Positions 26,238 to 35,899 of a DNA stretch of 35,992 nt are shown here, piece after piece (the first letter of the stretch is position 1; each line of letters opens with the position of its first letter). The notes beneath the pieces are model-generated. The model searched no databases. It was given only the letters and a program-made list of their open reading frames with translations, and was not told the DNA's origin. A program made the position numbers and the translations under genes. Where the stretch lies: positions 1 through 35,992 of the forward strand of contig JAUWGT010000003.1 in the NCBI GenBank assembly GCA_030606265.1, in the 5' to 3' direction. The stretch comes from Candidatus Stahliibacteriota bacterium (GTDB taxonomy: Bacteria; Hydrothermota; Tepidihabitantia; SM23-42).

Positions 26238-27278
26238 ATGTTCGGAAAGAAGAAAAAGGTTATTGGTCTTGACATAGGTTCAAGCCAAACCAAAATGGTG
26301 GAATTGAGCACTGGTAAGAATAGAAAACTACTTAATTACGGGCTTTCAAAAGTCTTACCTGATGCTATAGTCGAGGGAGAGATTATTGACAGGGAAGCTG
26401 TATTAGATTCAATTAGAAGTTTAATTGAAAATAGAGGATTCACTACTAAAGATGTAGTGATTGGTCTAGCAGGCCGTGACGTCATCATCAAACGGATAAC
26501 AATGGATCGTATGAGTGAAGCTGATACAAGAGAGCAAATCAAATGGGAGGCTGAACAGTATGTTCCTTTTGATATCAATGAAGTTTCGCTCGATTTCGAT
26601 ATTGTGAACCCGAATTTTGGTGAAAATCAGCAAGAAGTAATATTAGTTGCAGCCAAGAATGAATTAATTAGTAATCTCTCCGCCTTATTAAAGGAGCTTA
26701 ATCTTAATCCAATAATTGTTGACACTACCGCATTCGCGATACAAAATGTGTTCGAATATAACTACACACCTGCAGCTGACGAGATTATCTGTTTAATCCA
26801 CATCGGTGCCGGAATGACAGTCATCAATGTTATAAAAGGCGGCTCGTCTTTATCGGCGCGCGATGTATACTACGGGGTAAACGCCTTTATTAGCAAATTG
26901 CAGAAAGAAGTTGGATTTAACTACGAAGATGCTGCTAATGCTGTGAAGGGTACGATCCCTGTTGGCGCATCGCAAGATTCTGTACAGGGTGTATTCGAAT
27001 CATTTGTTAGCGATCTCGGAACCCAGATAGAACGCAGCTTACAGTTTCTCTCCAGTGTAACTGGTGAAGAAAAAGTTAGTCGTATGTATCTTTCTGGTGG
27101 TGGTTCTCTAATCCCTAATCTCTTAGAATATTTAAAAAGAAGACTTGGGATACCGATTGAGCTTATCAATCCGTTTAAAAACATTATTTATGACCCTACA
27201 ATATTCGGGCCTGAAGGCGTCGACGTTATAGGTCCAATATTGGCCCAAGTAACTGGTTTAGCATTAAGGGGGGAGTAA
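26238..27278 (+). CDS. pilM: Type IV pilus assembly protein PilM
   Basis: VIGLDIGSSQTKMVEL; IKWEAEQYVPFDINEVSLDF; LSGGGSLIPNLLEYL. Confidence 0.95.
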   Translation: MFGKKKKVIGLDIGSSQTKMVELSTGKNRKLLNYGLSKVLPDAIVEGEIIDREAVLDSIRSLIENRGFTTKDVVIGLAGRDVIIKRITMDRMSEADTREQIKWEAEQYVPFDINEVSLDFDIVNPNFGENQQEVILVAAKNELISNLSALLKELNLNPIIVDTTAFAIQNVFEYNYTPAADEIICLIHIGAGMTVINVIKGGSSLSARDVYYGVNAFISKLQKEVGFNYEDAANAVKGTIPVGASQDSVQGVFESFVSDLGTQIERSLQFLSSVTGEEKVSRMYLSGGGSLIPNLLEYLKRRLGIPIELINPFKNIIYDPTIFGPEGVDVIGPILAQVTGLALRGE

Positions 27279-27279
27279 A

Positions 27280-27885
27280 ATGATTAAGATAAACTTAGCG
27301 CAGACTGCCAAGAAAAAACGAGCACCAAAGCGCAAGGCAGCAAAAGCAGCGCGCCCCGGCATTAAACTACCCTCTATACAAAGTACTGTTCTCTACATAA
27401 TCGGCGTCGTTATTGTTGTCATAATCATTGGTGTTACACTACTTATACAACTCAATCAAAAAAATGGCTTAAATAAAGATATCACGCATCTCAATGGTCG
27501 ACTTGAAGAGCTGAAAGTCTACAAGGCAACAGTTGATAGTCTAGAAAAAAGAGAGCGTGAATTAGATGCTTTAATCAGACCCATAAAGGAACTGAATAGA
27601 AATCGATTCTTCATCGCTCACGTTCTCGATGAAGTAGCAGCACGTATTCCTGAGTTTACTTGGTTAAAATCTCTGAATATCAGCAGTAGTGATATGCAGG
27701 TAAAAGGTGTCACTGCCTCTAACTTGCTGGTTGCAGATTTCATGAACCGTCTTGAAGAATCTGATTATATACACAATGTCGATTTGACCGTACTTGAGAA
27801 AAAAGCCGTGAAAAACCAAGAGATGATGGAATTCACCTTGACCGCTAGTGTTGGGTATCAGGAATCAATTGCGAGGCAAAAATGA
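27280..27885 (+). CDS. pilN: Type IV pilus protein PilN
   Basis: MIKINLAQ start, single TM, coiled coil, position after pilM. Confidence 0.9.
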   Translation: MIKINLAQTAKKKRAPKRKAAKAARPGIKLPSIQSTVLYIIGVVIVVIIIGVTLLIQLNQKNGLNKDITHLNGRLEELKVYKATVDSLEKRERELDALIRPIKELNRNRFFIAHVLDEVAARIPEFTWLKSLNISSSDMQVKGVTASNLLVADFMNRLEESDYIHNVDLTVLEKKAVKNQEMMEFTLTASVGYQESIARQK

Positions 27886-28454
27886 ATCTTAAAGAACAAA
27901 AAAATCAAAAATTACTTATGTTCTTCGTCATCTTAATTATTGTTCTAATTGTTTTCTTCTTTGTTTGGCCCTACAAAGCCAATAAAAAGGAGATAGAACA
28001 AATAACTGTTTATCGGGATTCTCTGCAAACTGAGGTTCAAAAGGCTGAAGCAGCACGAGCAAGGCTGCCTGAGCTTCAGGCAAAAATTGCACGACTCGAG
28101 ATCGAATGGGAAAAAGCAAAAGAGATGCTACCTAAAGCGAAAGAAATACCTTCGCTCATTCAACAAATCTCAAATTCTGGTACTAAAGCAGGTGTGAGTT
28201 TCTTGTTGTTTAAACCAAGCGGCATCATTGCCCGGCCAAATTACTCTGAGATCCCGGTTCAGATTAAAGTATCATGTGGTTATCATCAGCTCGGTGAATT
28301 CCTGTCCAATGTCGGCAATCTTGCACGAATTGTCAATGTACCAAATATCAAGATCAAAACTGGTAAAGAACGCAGTATTCAAGCAGATTTGAGCACCATT
28401 ACCTATACAGTTGCCAAACAAAAGGAGGTAAAAAATGTTCCACCTCGTAATTAG
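27882..28454 (+). CDS. pilO: Type IV pilus protein PilO
   Basis: Single TM + coiled coil + ferredoxin-like C-terminus; 4-nt overlap with pilN. Confidence 0.88.
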   Translation: MNLKEQKNQKLLMFFVILIIVLIVFFFVWPYKANKKEIEQITVYRDSLQTEVQKAEAARARLPELQAKIARLEIEWEKAKEMLPKAKEIPSLIQQISNSGTKAGVSFLLFKPSGIIARPNYSEIPVQIKVSCGYHQLGEFLSNVGNLARIVNVPNIKIKTGKERSIQADLSTITYTVAKQKEVKNVPPRN

Positions 28455-28842
28455 CATAGTGGGCGCAGTAATGATATTCAACCAAGCACCAACAACTCCT
28501 GCTGTAGCGGATACCCTCTTCCCTGTGGAAGAATGGACATATAAACAAGGCGGTAGAAGAGATCCCTTTGTGCCATTAGTAGGTTTGGAATTAGGAAAAG
28601 GTGGCAAAGCAAGTCATCTCAGTGTTGAGAATTTATCCTTAATTGGTGTTCTATGGGGTGATAAAGGATACTATGGTTTGGTAAAAGATGGATTAAACAA
28701 CGGTTACATTCTCAAAAAAGGAGACCGGGTTGCAGGTGGCAAAGTTGCTGAAATAAATCGTCAAGGGATAATTTTCGAGATAACGCACGCAGGCGTGAAA
28801 ACAAAATTTGAACTAAGGCTTCAGCAAGAGAAAAGGAGGTAA
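28435..28842 (+). CDS. pilP: Type IV pilus PilP-like protein
   Basis: GRRDPFVPLVG motif, beta-rich C-terminus, position between pilO and pilQ. Confidence 0.8.
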   Translation: MFHLVISIVGAVMIFNQAPTTPAVADTLFPVEEWTYKQGGRRDPFVPLVGLELGKGGKASHLSVENLSLIGVLWGDKGYYGLVKDGLNNGYILKKGDRVAGGKVAEINRQGIIFEITHAGVKTKFELRLQQEKRR

Positions 28843-28845
28843 AAC

Positions 28846-30450
28846 ATGAGGAATATTTTAATCCTCACATTATTGATTTCTTTGGCAAGTGGTGCTGTCA
28901 TCAGTAATCTGCACGTAGTCTCTGAGGGAGTGAATACAAAACTTCTTATAAAGGCTGACGCGCCATTTGTTGCAAATTCTTTCACTTTGAAAAATCCACC
29001 GAGAATCGTCGTTGACTGTTCAGGCGTCACGAGTTCACTCATTGGTAAAAAGTTTTCCGTCAACCGAGGTGGTTTAAAAGAATTGTCAGTAACTGGGTTC
29101 AATGAACAGCCCGATCTAATCAGAATTGTCGGCACCATGGATAATGACTACTCTTATCTCACGTTGACTGAAGGAAATGATTTCGCAGTAACGATCCTTA
29201 CCGGTCTAGTCTCTACTTTCCCAAATTGGCAGACATCCGGTGCTGATATCTTAACTATTCCTCCGACAACAACATCCGAGGTTGTACCACCGGTCGTCAA
29301 GACAAAACCGGCGGGTACAATTACTGGCCGACCAATCTCTATTGACCTTGAGAATGCTGACATTCTAACCGTACTGAGAGCCTTGTCTGAATATGCCGGC
29401 ATAAATATTGTTGCGGGCAAGGATGTCAAAGGAACAGTTACGGTCAGACTGCATAATGTTCCCTGGCGTCAGGCACTCGATATCATTCTCAAAGCTTCTG
29501 GCTTTGCATATCGGGAAGACCCTGGCGTTATTAGAGTTGATACGGCTGAGAACCTCAACAAACAAGACTATGATTTACCATTGAGTTCAAAGATATACAA
29601 ACTAGAATTCGCCACACCTACGAAGATGCTTAATAAAATAGAGGCAATGCTTTCTCCAAAAGGTAAAGCAAACATTGATCAACGGACAAATTCTCTCGTC
29701 GTTACCGAGGTTGACCCCATTCATCAAAGAATTCAACAACTCGTAAAGCTCCTCGATACACCAACCCCACAAGTAGAAATTCAATGCAAGGTTATTGATG
29801 TAGACGCCTCTCATTCAAGGGGTTTAGGCATCAGCTGGACGCTCAAAGGGTTAGAGAGTCGGATATTAAGAGCCGATGTCACCAGTGGCCCCGAAGAATC
29901 TTCAATTGTCGGTTACGGAATATTCAATATCGGAAGTATACCGTCACTAGCCCAGCTCAATGCGATCGTTAGCATGCTTGAAGAAAGTGGTAAAGCTCAG
30001 ACTATTTCTACACCCAGAATATCAGCGGTTGACAATGAACAAGCCAGTATTCTGGGAGGTCAGAGATTCGGTATTCCCACCAGAGACATGTCGGGTAATA
30101 TGGTCATACAATTCTACACGGTCGGTACGAAATTAGAAGTTACACCACATATCAACTCACTGGAAGAGATTACAATGGAACTCCACGCCGAGGTTAGTGA
30201 ACTCGATCGTGCATCAGCTCTTGCTGGTAAACCAATTATCACAACATCAGAAGCCGACACAAAAGTTCTCGTTAAAGACGGTCACACGGTGGTAATCGGT
30301 GGTTTTATCAGACGTAAAGAGGCTAAGTCGGTAACTGGCATACCCATTCTCAAAAGCATTCCGATACTCGGTGCATTATTCCGAGAGACAACGACAAGTG
30401 TTGAGGATCGTGAACTTCTGATTTTCATAACGCCGACAATAATAAAATAG
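28846..30450 (+). CDS. pilQ: Type IV pilus secretin PilQ (AMIN + STN + secretin)
   Basis: AMIN-like N-terminus, ISIDLENADILTVLRALSEYAGINIVAGKDVKGTVTVRL, TISTPRISAVDNEQASILGG, VVIGGFIRRKEA, IPILKSIPILGALFR. Confidence 0.93.
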   Translation: MRNILILTLLISLASGAVISNLHVVSEGVNTKLLIKADAPFVANSFTLKNPPRIVVDCSGVTSSLIGKKFSVNRGGLKELSVTGFNEQPDLIRIVGTMDNDYSYLTLTEGNDFAVTILTGLVSTFPNWQTSGADILTIPPTTTSEVVPPVVKTKPAGTITGRPISIDLENADILTVLRALSEYAGINIVAGKDVKGTVTVRLHNVPWRQALDIILKASGFAYREDPGVIRVDTAENLNKQDYDLPLSSKIYKLEFATPTKMLNKIEAMLSPKGKANIDQRTNSLVVTEVDPIHQRIQQLVKLLDTPTPQVEIQCKVIDVDASHSRGLGISWTLKGLESRILRADVTSGPEESSIVGYGIFNIGSIPSLAQLNAIVSMLEESGKAQTISTPRISAVDNEQASILGGQRFGIPTRDMSGNMVIQFYTVGTKLEVTPHINSLEEITMELHAEVSELDRASALAGKPIITTSEADTKVLVKDGHTVVIGGFIRRKEAKSVTGIPILKSIPILGALFRETTTSVEDRELLIFITPTIIK

Positions 30451-30538
30451 GGAGTTTGCTTCCGTATAGAAAGTAGCGTAGATCAGTCTATTCTCGGCCA
30501 CTAAAAAAGTACAGATTACGATATCTTTAGATAAGAAT

Positions 30539-31090
30539 ATGAGAATAGTTGGCGGTGATAGTAAAGGACGGCGACTTAAGGTTTCCAAAACAGGGACCAG
30601 ACCAACAAGAAGTATCGTCAGAGAAACAATCTTCAACATTATTGGACCCCGCGTAAATGCGGCCAGGATCCTAGATGTCTTTGCCGGCAGTGGAGCTTTG
30701 GGTATCGAAGCAATTTCACGCGGCGCAACGGATTGTATTTTTGTCGAGAAACAAACAAAGATACTTGCCGAGAACATAGCCAAACTGTCACTCTCTGATC
30801 AAACAGAGATCATAAAAGGTGACTTTAGAGCAGGTCTGAGAAAACTCAAAGAACGGTCTTTTGACCTCATCTTTCTTGACCCACCCTATCATAGAAATTA
30901 TCTTGAGAAAACTCTAATACTCATTGTATCCCATAACCTATTACATGAAGGTGGAGTCATAATTGCCGAGCACAGCCCGGAAGATAAATTTGTCCTACCT
31001 GATCATTTTTCAGTTTTCAAGAAAAAACAGTATGGAAATACCATCGTGACGTTTATTGTCCAGAGTGATAAAAACAAAAAACGAGAATAA
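30539..31090 (+). CDS. rsmD: 16S rRNA (guanine(966)-N(2))-methyltransferase RsmD
   Basis: MRIVGGDSKGRRLK; TRPTRSIVRETIFNI; LDVFAGSGALGIEAISRGA; DLIFLDPPYH. Confidence 0.94.
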   Translation: MRIVGGDSKGRRLKVSKTGTRPTRSIVRETIFNIIGPRVNAARILDVFAGSGALGIEAISRGATDCIFVEKQTKILAENIAKLSLSDQTEIIKGDFRAGLRKLKERSFDLIFLDPPYHRNYLEKTLILIVSHNLLHEGGVIIAEHSPEDKFVLPDHFSVFKKKQYGNTIVTFIVQSDKNKKRE

Positions 31091-31091
31091 A

Positions 31092-31571
31092 ATGAAAAAA
31101 GCGATATATGCGGGCACTTTTGATCCCATAACCCATGGCCATATCGATGTTATCTGTCGAGCGATCAAGATATTCGATAAAATAGTCATCGGAGTAAGTA
31201 GCCGCCCGAAAAGCACTCTTTTCACCCAGCAAGAAAGAGTGGAGCTTGTTAAAACGATTTTCCGTGAAGAGAAGAAAATAACAGTCATGGGATTCTCAAC
31301 CCTTTTGGTGGATTTTGCGCAAAAGTTAGGGGCTACGACAATAATCAGAGGGATGAGAGCGGTTTCTGATTTCGACTACGAACTTCAATTAACCCTTATG
31401 AACCGAAAACTAGCACCAAAGATAGAAACGGTATTCTTAATGCCTTCGGAAAAGTACATCTTCATTAGTTCGAGTCTAGCCAAAGAGATCGCGTCACTAA
31501 ATGGTGACATTTCACATCTCGTTCCTCTAATAGTGATTAAAGCCTTGAGAAAAAAACTCAAAAAGAAATAA
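31092..31571 (+). CDS. coaD: Phosphopantetheine adenylyltransferase
   Basis: KAIYAGTFDPITHGHIDVI; IIRGMRAVSDFDYELQL; ISSSLAKEIA. Confidence 0.96.
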   Translation: MKKAIYAGTFDPITHGHIDVICRAIKIFDKIVIGVSSRPKSTLFTQQERVELVKTIFREEKKITVMGFSTLLVDFAQKLGATTIIRGMRAVSDFDYELQLTLMNRKLAPKIETVFLMPSEKYIFISSSLAKEIASLNGDISHLVPLIVIKALRKKLKKK

Positions 31572-31599
31572 CAAAGAAAGAATTCAGTAAGCTACCCCC

Positions 31600-31627
31600 T
31601 TGATTTTTCTGGTATTTTGGATATGAT
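31600..31627 (+). promoter_or_regulatory. Promoter of lipoprotein gene: TTGATT-N16-TATGAT
   Basis: Hexamers read directly; SD AAAGGAG follows. Confidence 0.5.
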
Positions 31628-31645
31628 TTCCATAAAGGAGTGTAT

Positions 31646-32188
31646 ATGAATAAAGGGCTTAAGTTGTCATTCTTCATTCTTCTCATCATTGCGTGTGGTG
31701 GCGGTAAAACATCAACACCGAAATACACACCCAAACATGAAGTCGAACGGATTGCGCTTGATTTTGTGAAAAAAGTCAAACAGAATATGTATGCTGACGA
31801 TGTCCATTTCTTTGAGGCGGATACTGAATTCACCATAGAAGAACAGGAACACTATTTCCGTCGCCTGGAGAAATTCGTCAAGAACCACAACTGGGCTCTG
31901 TATTTTACGGTAATCGACGTATGGAAAGATAATGATGATGCGGCTGATGTCATATTGAAAGCAAAATCAGGTGATTTTGTCATTTTCTGTCTCGGCTATT
32001 GGTACGATACTGAAAGATGGGAACTCGATGCCTATGAATTCCCAGGATTGACATTCAGTAGAGCTGAGGAAGAATCGTATGAAGATTATGTCCTGGGAAT
32101 AATCGAAAATAGAAAGGAATATGGAGTTGAGTACTCAGAAAGGGAAACGATAGAGAACGAGGGATCCTATTATATGGAATACAAATAG
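31646..32188 (+). CDS. Predicted lipoprotein of unknown function
   Basis: MNKGLKLSFFILLIIACGGG lipobox; SD AAAGGAG; start ATG 31646. Confidence 0.7.
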   Translation: MNKGLKLSFFILLIIACGGGKTSTPKYTPKHEVERIALDFVKKVKQNMYADDVHFFEADTEFTIEEQEHYFRRLEKFVKNHNWALYFTVIDVWKDNDDAADVILKAKSGDFVIFCLGYWYDTERWELDAYEFPGLTFSRAEEESYEDYVLGIIENRKEYGVEYSERETIENEGSYYMEYK

Positions 32189-32242
32189 ATAATAATGCGG
32201 CATCATCTGGTTTTGTATGATAACCTATATTAGATTTTATTA

Positions 32243-32270
32243 TTGACTCCCTTTTTGTATTCAATATAAT
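32243..32270 (+). promoter_or_regulatory. Promoter of obg: TTGACT-N16-TATAAT, 7 nt before ATG (leaderless)
   Basis: Hexamers read directly. Confidence 0.7.
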
Positions 32271-32277
32271 TCATTGT

Positions 32278-33234
32278 ATGAAATTTATCGATGAGGCGAA
32301 AATATTTATCACCGCAGGTAATGGCGGTAAGGGCTGTATATCATTTCGGCGTGAGAAGTTTGTTCCCCGAGGTGGTCCAGATGGTGGAGATGGTGGTAAT
32401 GGTGGTTCGGTATACCTCATCGGAAAGAAAAACCTTCAAACCCTATACGATCTGAAAATCAAACCCCACTATAAAGCTGGTCGGGGTACTCATGGCAAAG
32501 GTAAAAAGATGGTTGGTAAAAAAGGAAAAGACGTGTTTATCAGTACCCCTTTAGGTATTGTCGTGTCAAATGACAAAAAGGTTCTGGGCGAAATACTGAT
32601 CCACAACCAGAGGTTGCTCGTTGCAAAAGGCGGTAAAGGTGGTCGTGGTAATATCCATTTCATAACAAAATCAGACCTCGCGCCGCGCCGTGCTGACCCA
32701 GGTCGTCAAGGCGAAACTTACAGTCTCAAAATAGTCTTGAAATTGATTTCTGATACAGGTTTGGTTGGATTACCGAATTCAGGCAAATCAACTTTGCTGA
32801 ACGCTCTCACGAATGCAAAATCACGGGTCGGAGCTTATCCTTTTACCACGCTCGCACCTAATCTCGGCGTCCTTAGGAGTATGCAAAGAAACATCGTAAT
32901 CGCAGATATGCCTGGTATTATTGAAGGAGCTCACTCAGGGAAGGGTTTAGGATTGCTCTTCCTCCGACATATCGAAAGAACCAGATTGATCATCCTGGTA
33001 ATCGACACATCCGTTTCGAATCCACTACGACATTATGCATGTCTTCTGAAAGAACTTAAGAATCATAGTAATAAACTATTGAGAAAGCCGCGCATTGTTG
33101 TTTTTAACAAGCTGGATCTCTTAGATAATATCCCGAAATACGACATACCAGAGAAGATTTTCTATGTTTCAGCATTAACCGGTGCTGGGACTGAAACGTT
33201 GCTAAAAACCATAGCCAATGAAGATCAAGTTTAA
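32278..33234 (+). CDS. obgE: GTPase Obg/CgtA (no C-terminal OCT extension)
   Basis: Obg-fold Gly-rich N-terminus (FRREKFVPRGGPDGGDGGNGGSV); GLPNSGKSTLL; DMPGIIEGA; NKLD; SALTG. Confidence 0.96.
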   Translation: MKFIDEAKIFITAGNGGKGCISFRREKFVPRGGPDGGDGGNGGSVYLIGKKNLQTLYDLKIKPHYKAGRGTHGKGKKMVGKKGKDVFISTPLGIVVSNDKKVLGEILIHNQRLLVAKGGKGGRGNIHFITKSDLAPRRADPGRQGETYSLKIVLKLISDTGLVGLPNSGKSTLLNALTNAKSRVGAYPFTTLAPNLGVLRSMQRNIVIADMPGIIEGAHSGKGLGLLFLRHIERTRLIILVIDTSVSNPLRHYACLLKELKNHSNKLLRKPRIVVFNKLDLLDNIPKYDIPEKIFYVSALTGAGTETLLKTIANEDQV

Positions 33235-33742
33235 GCAGGATAAAGAGACGATCCTCAAATTACTCGAGAGTTCCAATATAAAAAAGAAAGTAAAAATACT
33301 TGAAAAGCTAAATGGTGTCAACGAGAAAGACAGTATCAAAATCCTGCTGAAAGTCCTGGAAGATACATCCTGGACACTGCGTGAAAAAGCGGCATACAAA
33401 CTAGCTATATACGGTAATCGTGTCGTGCCTAAGCTGAAGAGACTACTTACACGCGGCTACTGGTTCACAAGAGCAGCGGCGTGTCTTTCTCTCGGTGAAA
33501 TCGGTAATGTCAAAGTGGTGGATTCTTTTGTTGAACTTTTGGTAAACGACCAGAACCCAACGGTTAAAAAGGAAGCATCGACAGCATTAGCAAAACTTGC
33601 CATACAAGAACCCCTTGAATTTTCTGATATGATTCGAGATCTGACACTGGATGATGAGGTGCTTGCAAGTATTCTGAAAATAATAGAGGACACTAACCCT
33701 GACGTTCACAAAATCATCAAAGAAGAATTAGAAAATGTATGA
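33218..33742 (+). CDS. HEAT-repeat protein
   Basis: Repeated helical pairs (LLKVLEDTSWTLREKAAYKLAIYG; LLTRGYWFTRAAACLSLGEIG; LLVNDQNPTVKKEASTALAKLA); overlaps obg and dprA. Confidence 0.8.
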   Translation: MKIKFKQDKETILKLLESSNIKKKVKILEKLNGVNEKDSIKILLKVLEDTSWTLREKAAYKLAIYGNRVVPKLKRLLTRGYWFTRAAACLSLGEIGNVKVVDSFVELLVNDQNPTVKKEASTALAKLAIQEPLEFSDMIRDLTLDDEVLASILKIIEDTNPDVHKIIKEELENV

Positions 33743-34814
33743 TGCCTTCGATTTCATTGATCTTTTATCAATAGATAAAATAACTGACCATATACTTTAT
33801 CTTCTCTTGAAATGCTTCAAGACACCGGCGGCAATTGGCACTGCACCAGCTCACTCGTTAGCTGAAGTTGTTGGACAAGATATTGCGCATAGAATCCTCG
33901 TCTATAAACGGGGAGAAAAGACAAAACGAAAATATGATTTATTCCGCAAGCTCAACATCAAGGTTATCTCCTACAACTTTCCTGAATATCCAGTCTGGTT
34001 AAGAAATATCGTGCACTTTCCACCGATTCTATTTGTTCGGGGTCTGATCAAACCGGAGGATGAGATTTCAGTAGGCGTTATCGGCACAAGAGGAGCAACG
34101 GTCTACGGGAAAAGTATTGCTGAGCATTTTGCACAAGACTTGGCGCGTGCAGGTGTCACAGTTATCAGTGGCATGGCCAGAGGCGTTGATACAATGGCTC
34201 ACAAAGGAGCTCTCAAACAGAAAGGCAGAACTATTGCCGTACTGGGTTGCGGTGTTGATATATGTTACCCACCAGAAAATAGAAAACTGATGGAAGAAAT
34301 TGTGAATAATGGTGCGGTAATTTCCGAATTCAATATTGGAACGCCACCGTTCGCCCACAATTTTCCAAAACGTAATCGTATTGTTGCTGGCCTTTCTAAA
34401 GCCATTATAGCGATTGAAGCAAAAGAGAAAAGTGGAGTTATGAATACAGTGAATTGGGCGCTGGATCAAAATAAAGATGTCTTTGCAGTTCCAGGGAATA
34501 TCTATTCAAAGGCGTCAGCTGGGACAAATCGGTTAATAAAAGACGGGGCTATCCCAATAACCTCGGTTGATGAAATTCTACAAACATTAAACATTCAATT
34601 CGCCAGGCAAGAAAAGGTGGATAAAAAAGCAATGCTTACCACTACGGAAATAGGTATTTGGAACAGCCTATCGCTTGAACCCACCTATCTCGATGTTTTA
34701 TCAGAAACTTTGGAGCAACCTACTAGTTCAATATTAAATACTCTCTTAGGATTGGAAATCAAAGGTCTCGTCAGACAATTGCCCGGTATGATGTTCGTTA
34801 AGACCCTTGAATAG
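33735..34814 (+). CDS. dprA: DNA-processing protein DprA/Smf
   Basis: GVIGTRGATVYGKSIAEHFAQDLARAGVTVISGMARGVDTMAHKGAL; SEFNIGTPPFAHNFPKRNRIVAGLS; C-terminal winged-helix-like tail. Confidence 0.95.
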   Translation: MYDAFDFIDLLSIDKITDHILYLLLKCFKTPAAIGTAPAHSLAEVVGQDIAHRILVYKRGEKTKRKYDLFRKLNIKVISYNFPEYPVWLRNIVHFPPILFVRGLIKPEDEISVGVIGTRGATVYGKSIAEHFAQDLARAGVTVISGMARGVDTMAHKGALKQKGRTIAVLGCGVDICYPPENRKLMEEIVNNGAVISEFNIGTPPFAHNFPKRNRIVAGLSKAIIAIEAKEKSGVMNTVNWALDQNKDVFAVPGNIYSKASAGTNRLIKDGAIPITSVDEILQTLNIQFARQEKVDKKAMLTTTEIGIWNSLSLEPTYLDVLSETLEQPTSSILNTLLGLEIKGLVRQLPGMMFVKTLE

Positions 34815-34869
34815 CATTACATGCGTCATATCGCAACTGGAAAGTTGCTCCCACATTTCAGAAAAATCT

Positions 34870-35049
34870 TTTTGTAACAGTTTAGCTATTCTAACATTGT
34901 AGTAGCCTGATTTATCAGGCATTGCAATAACGAAGTTACTGCACTAAAAGAAGCCCAATGAATTGGGCAACTACATTATTTTATACCATTTCTGGCAATT
35001 TGGCCACACTGTTTTTACCATTTTTTAGAATAGCTTACCTATTACAAAA
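34870..35049. mobile_element. MITE-like element with 25-bp imperfect terminal inverted repeats and internal hairpins (non-coding)
   Basis: Left TTTTGTAACAGTTTAGCTATTCTAA (34870-34894) vs reverse complement of right (35025-35049) TTTTGTAATAGGTAAGCTATTCTAA: 22/25. Internal GCCTGA-TTTA-TCAGGC and GCCCAAT-GA-ATTGGGC. Confidence 0.55.
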
Positions 35050-35084
35050 TGAAACTCTGTGTAATCAGTGAATATTCAACGCCT

Positions 35085-35738
35085 TCAGTGTATTCTTAAG
35101 TTGACCCCAACCCCAAATTGATTCACCGTATACTTGATGCCTTCGTTATTACCAAAGACCCAATTGCCCTCAGGCATTATTGTGAAATTATGCCCAAAAG
35201 ACAGACCAATACCATACCCATACTGAAATATGTGGCGCGGCTCACGCGTCGAGTGCTCTCGACGGTCCTTCGGGTGTATGGAATAAATTATTTTAGGCGC
35301 GCAATAAACCCTGACGTTTTCAAAAATCCGCTTGCTGAAAACTAATGTTGGATAGAAATCAAAAACATAATCGGTAATAAAACCAATCCGTGTGCCCTTC
35401 ATATAACCGAAACCAATTTTAAATGCTGCATCGATAACCCCTGTACAGAATTTGTATTTACCCGCAATGACACCCGCGGTCGGTGAAGAAAATTTAATTT
35501 CAAACTCGGCATCCCTGAATACGCCAAGTTTGGCAAATATGTCAAATCTTCGAGTGTCGTAGGCAGTTGAATCAACTGTGCCCCCATAAAGTGCAAAGTT
35601 ATCGATCGCGAACCCCAACGAATACTCCCCCGGTCTATGCAGCTCAGCAATATCATAGGTGCAATACGACTGCGACCACACATCTGGTAAAGCCTGGGAG
35701 AAAAACAACACAGGTAATAATAGAAAAATAACTTTCAT
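35085..35738 (-). CDS. Predicted outer-membrane-like protein with signal peptide, unknown function
   Basis: MKVIFLLLPVLFFSQALPDVWS signal peptide; alternating beta-strand composition (FEIKFSSPTAGVIAGKYKF...); ends NQFGVGVNLRIH. Confidence 0.6.
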   Translation of the reverse strand: MKVIFLLLPVLFFSQALPDVWSQSYCTYDIAELHRPGEYSLGFAIDNFALYGGTVDSTAYDTRRFDIFAKLGVFRDAEFEIKFSSPTAGVIAGKYKFCTGVIDAAFKIGFGYMKGTRIGFITDYVFDFYPTLVFSKRIFENVRVYCAPKIIYSIHPKDRREHSTREPRHIFQYGYGIGLSFGHNFTIMPEGNWVFGNNEGIKYTVNQFGVGVNLRIH

Positions 35739-35745
35739 AAATAGG

Positions 35746-35773
35746 ATTATACTGTGATTAATAACTAAGTCAA
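35746..35773 (-). promoter_or_regulatory. Promoter of outer-membrane-like gene: TTGACT-N16-TATAAT, 7 nt before ATG (leaderless)
   Basis: Read on the reverse complement. Confidence 0.65.
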
Positions 35774-35853
35774 TAATGAGTCAAACATCTTGCCCGCGCC
35801 CAACATTCTTTATTGAGTAACTAAGTAATTAAGTTATTAGGTGATTGAGGGAA

Positions 35854-35899
35854 TTGTAGTCGCCTCTGCCTGAGGCAGACAGGTGATTTATCAGGCTAC
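35854..35899. repeat. Nested palindromic repeat sharing TTGTAGTxGCC / TGATTTATCAGGC with the 34870-35049 element
   Basis: TTGTAGTCGCC[TCTGCCTGAGGCAGACAGG]TGATTTATCAGGCTAC vs TTGTAGTAGCCTGATTTATCAGGC at 34897-34920. Confidence 0.5.
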
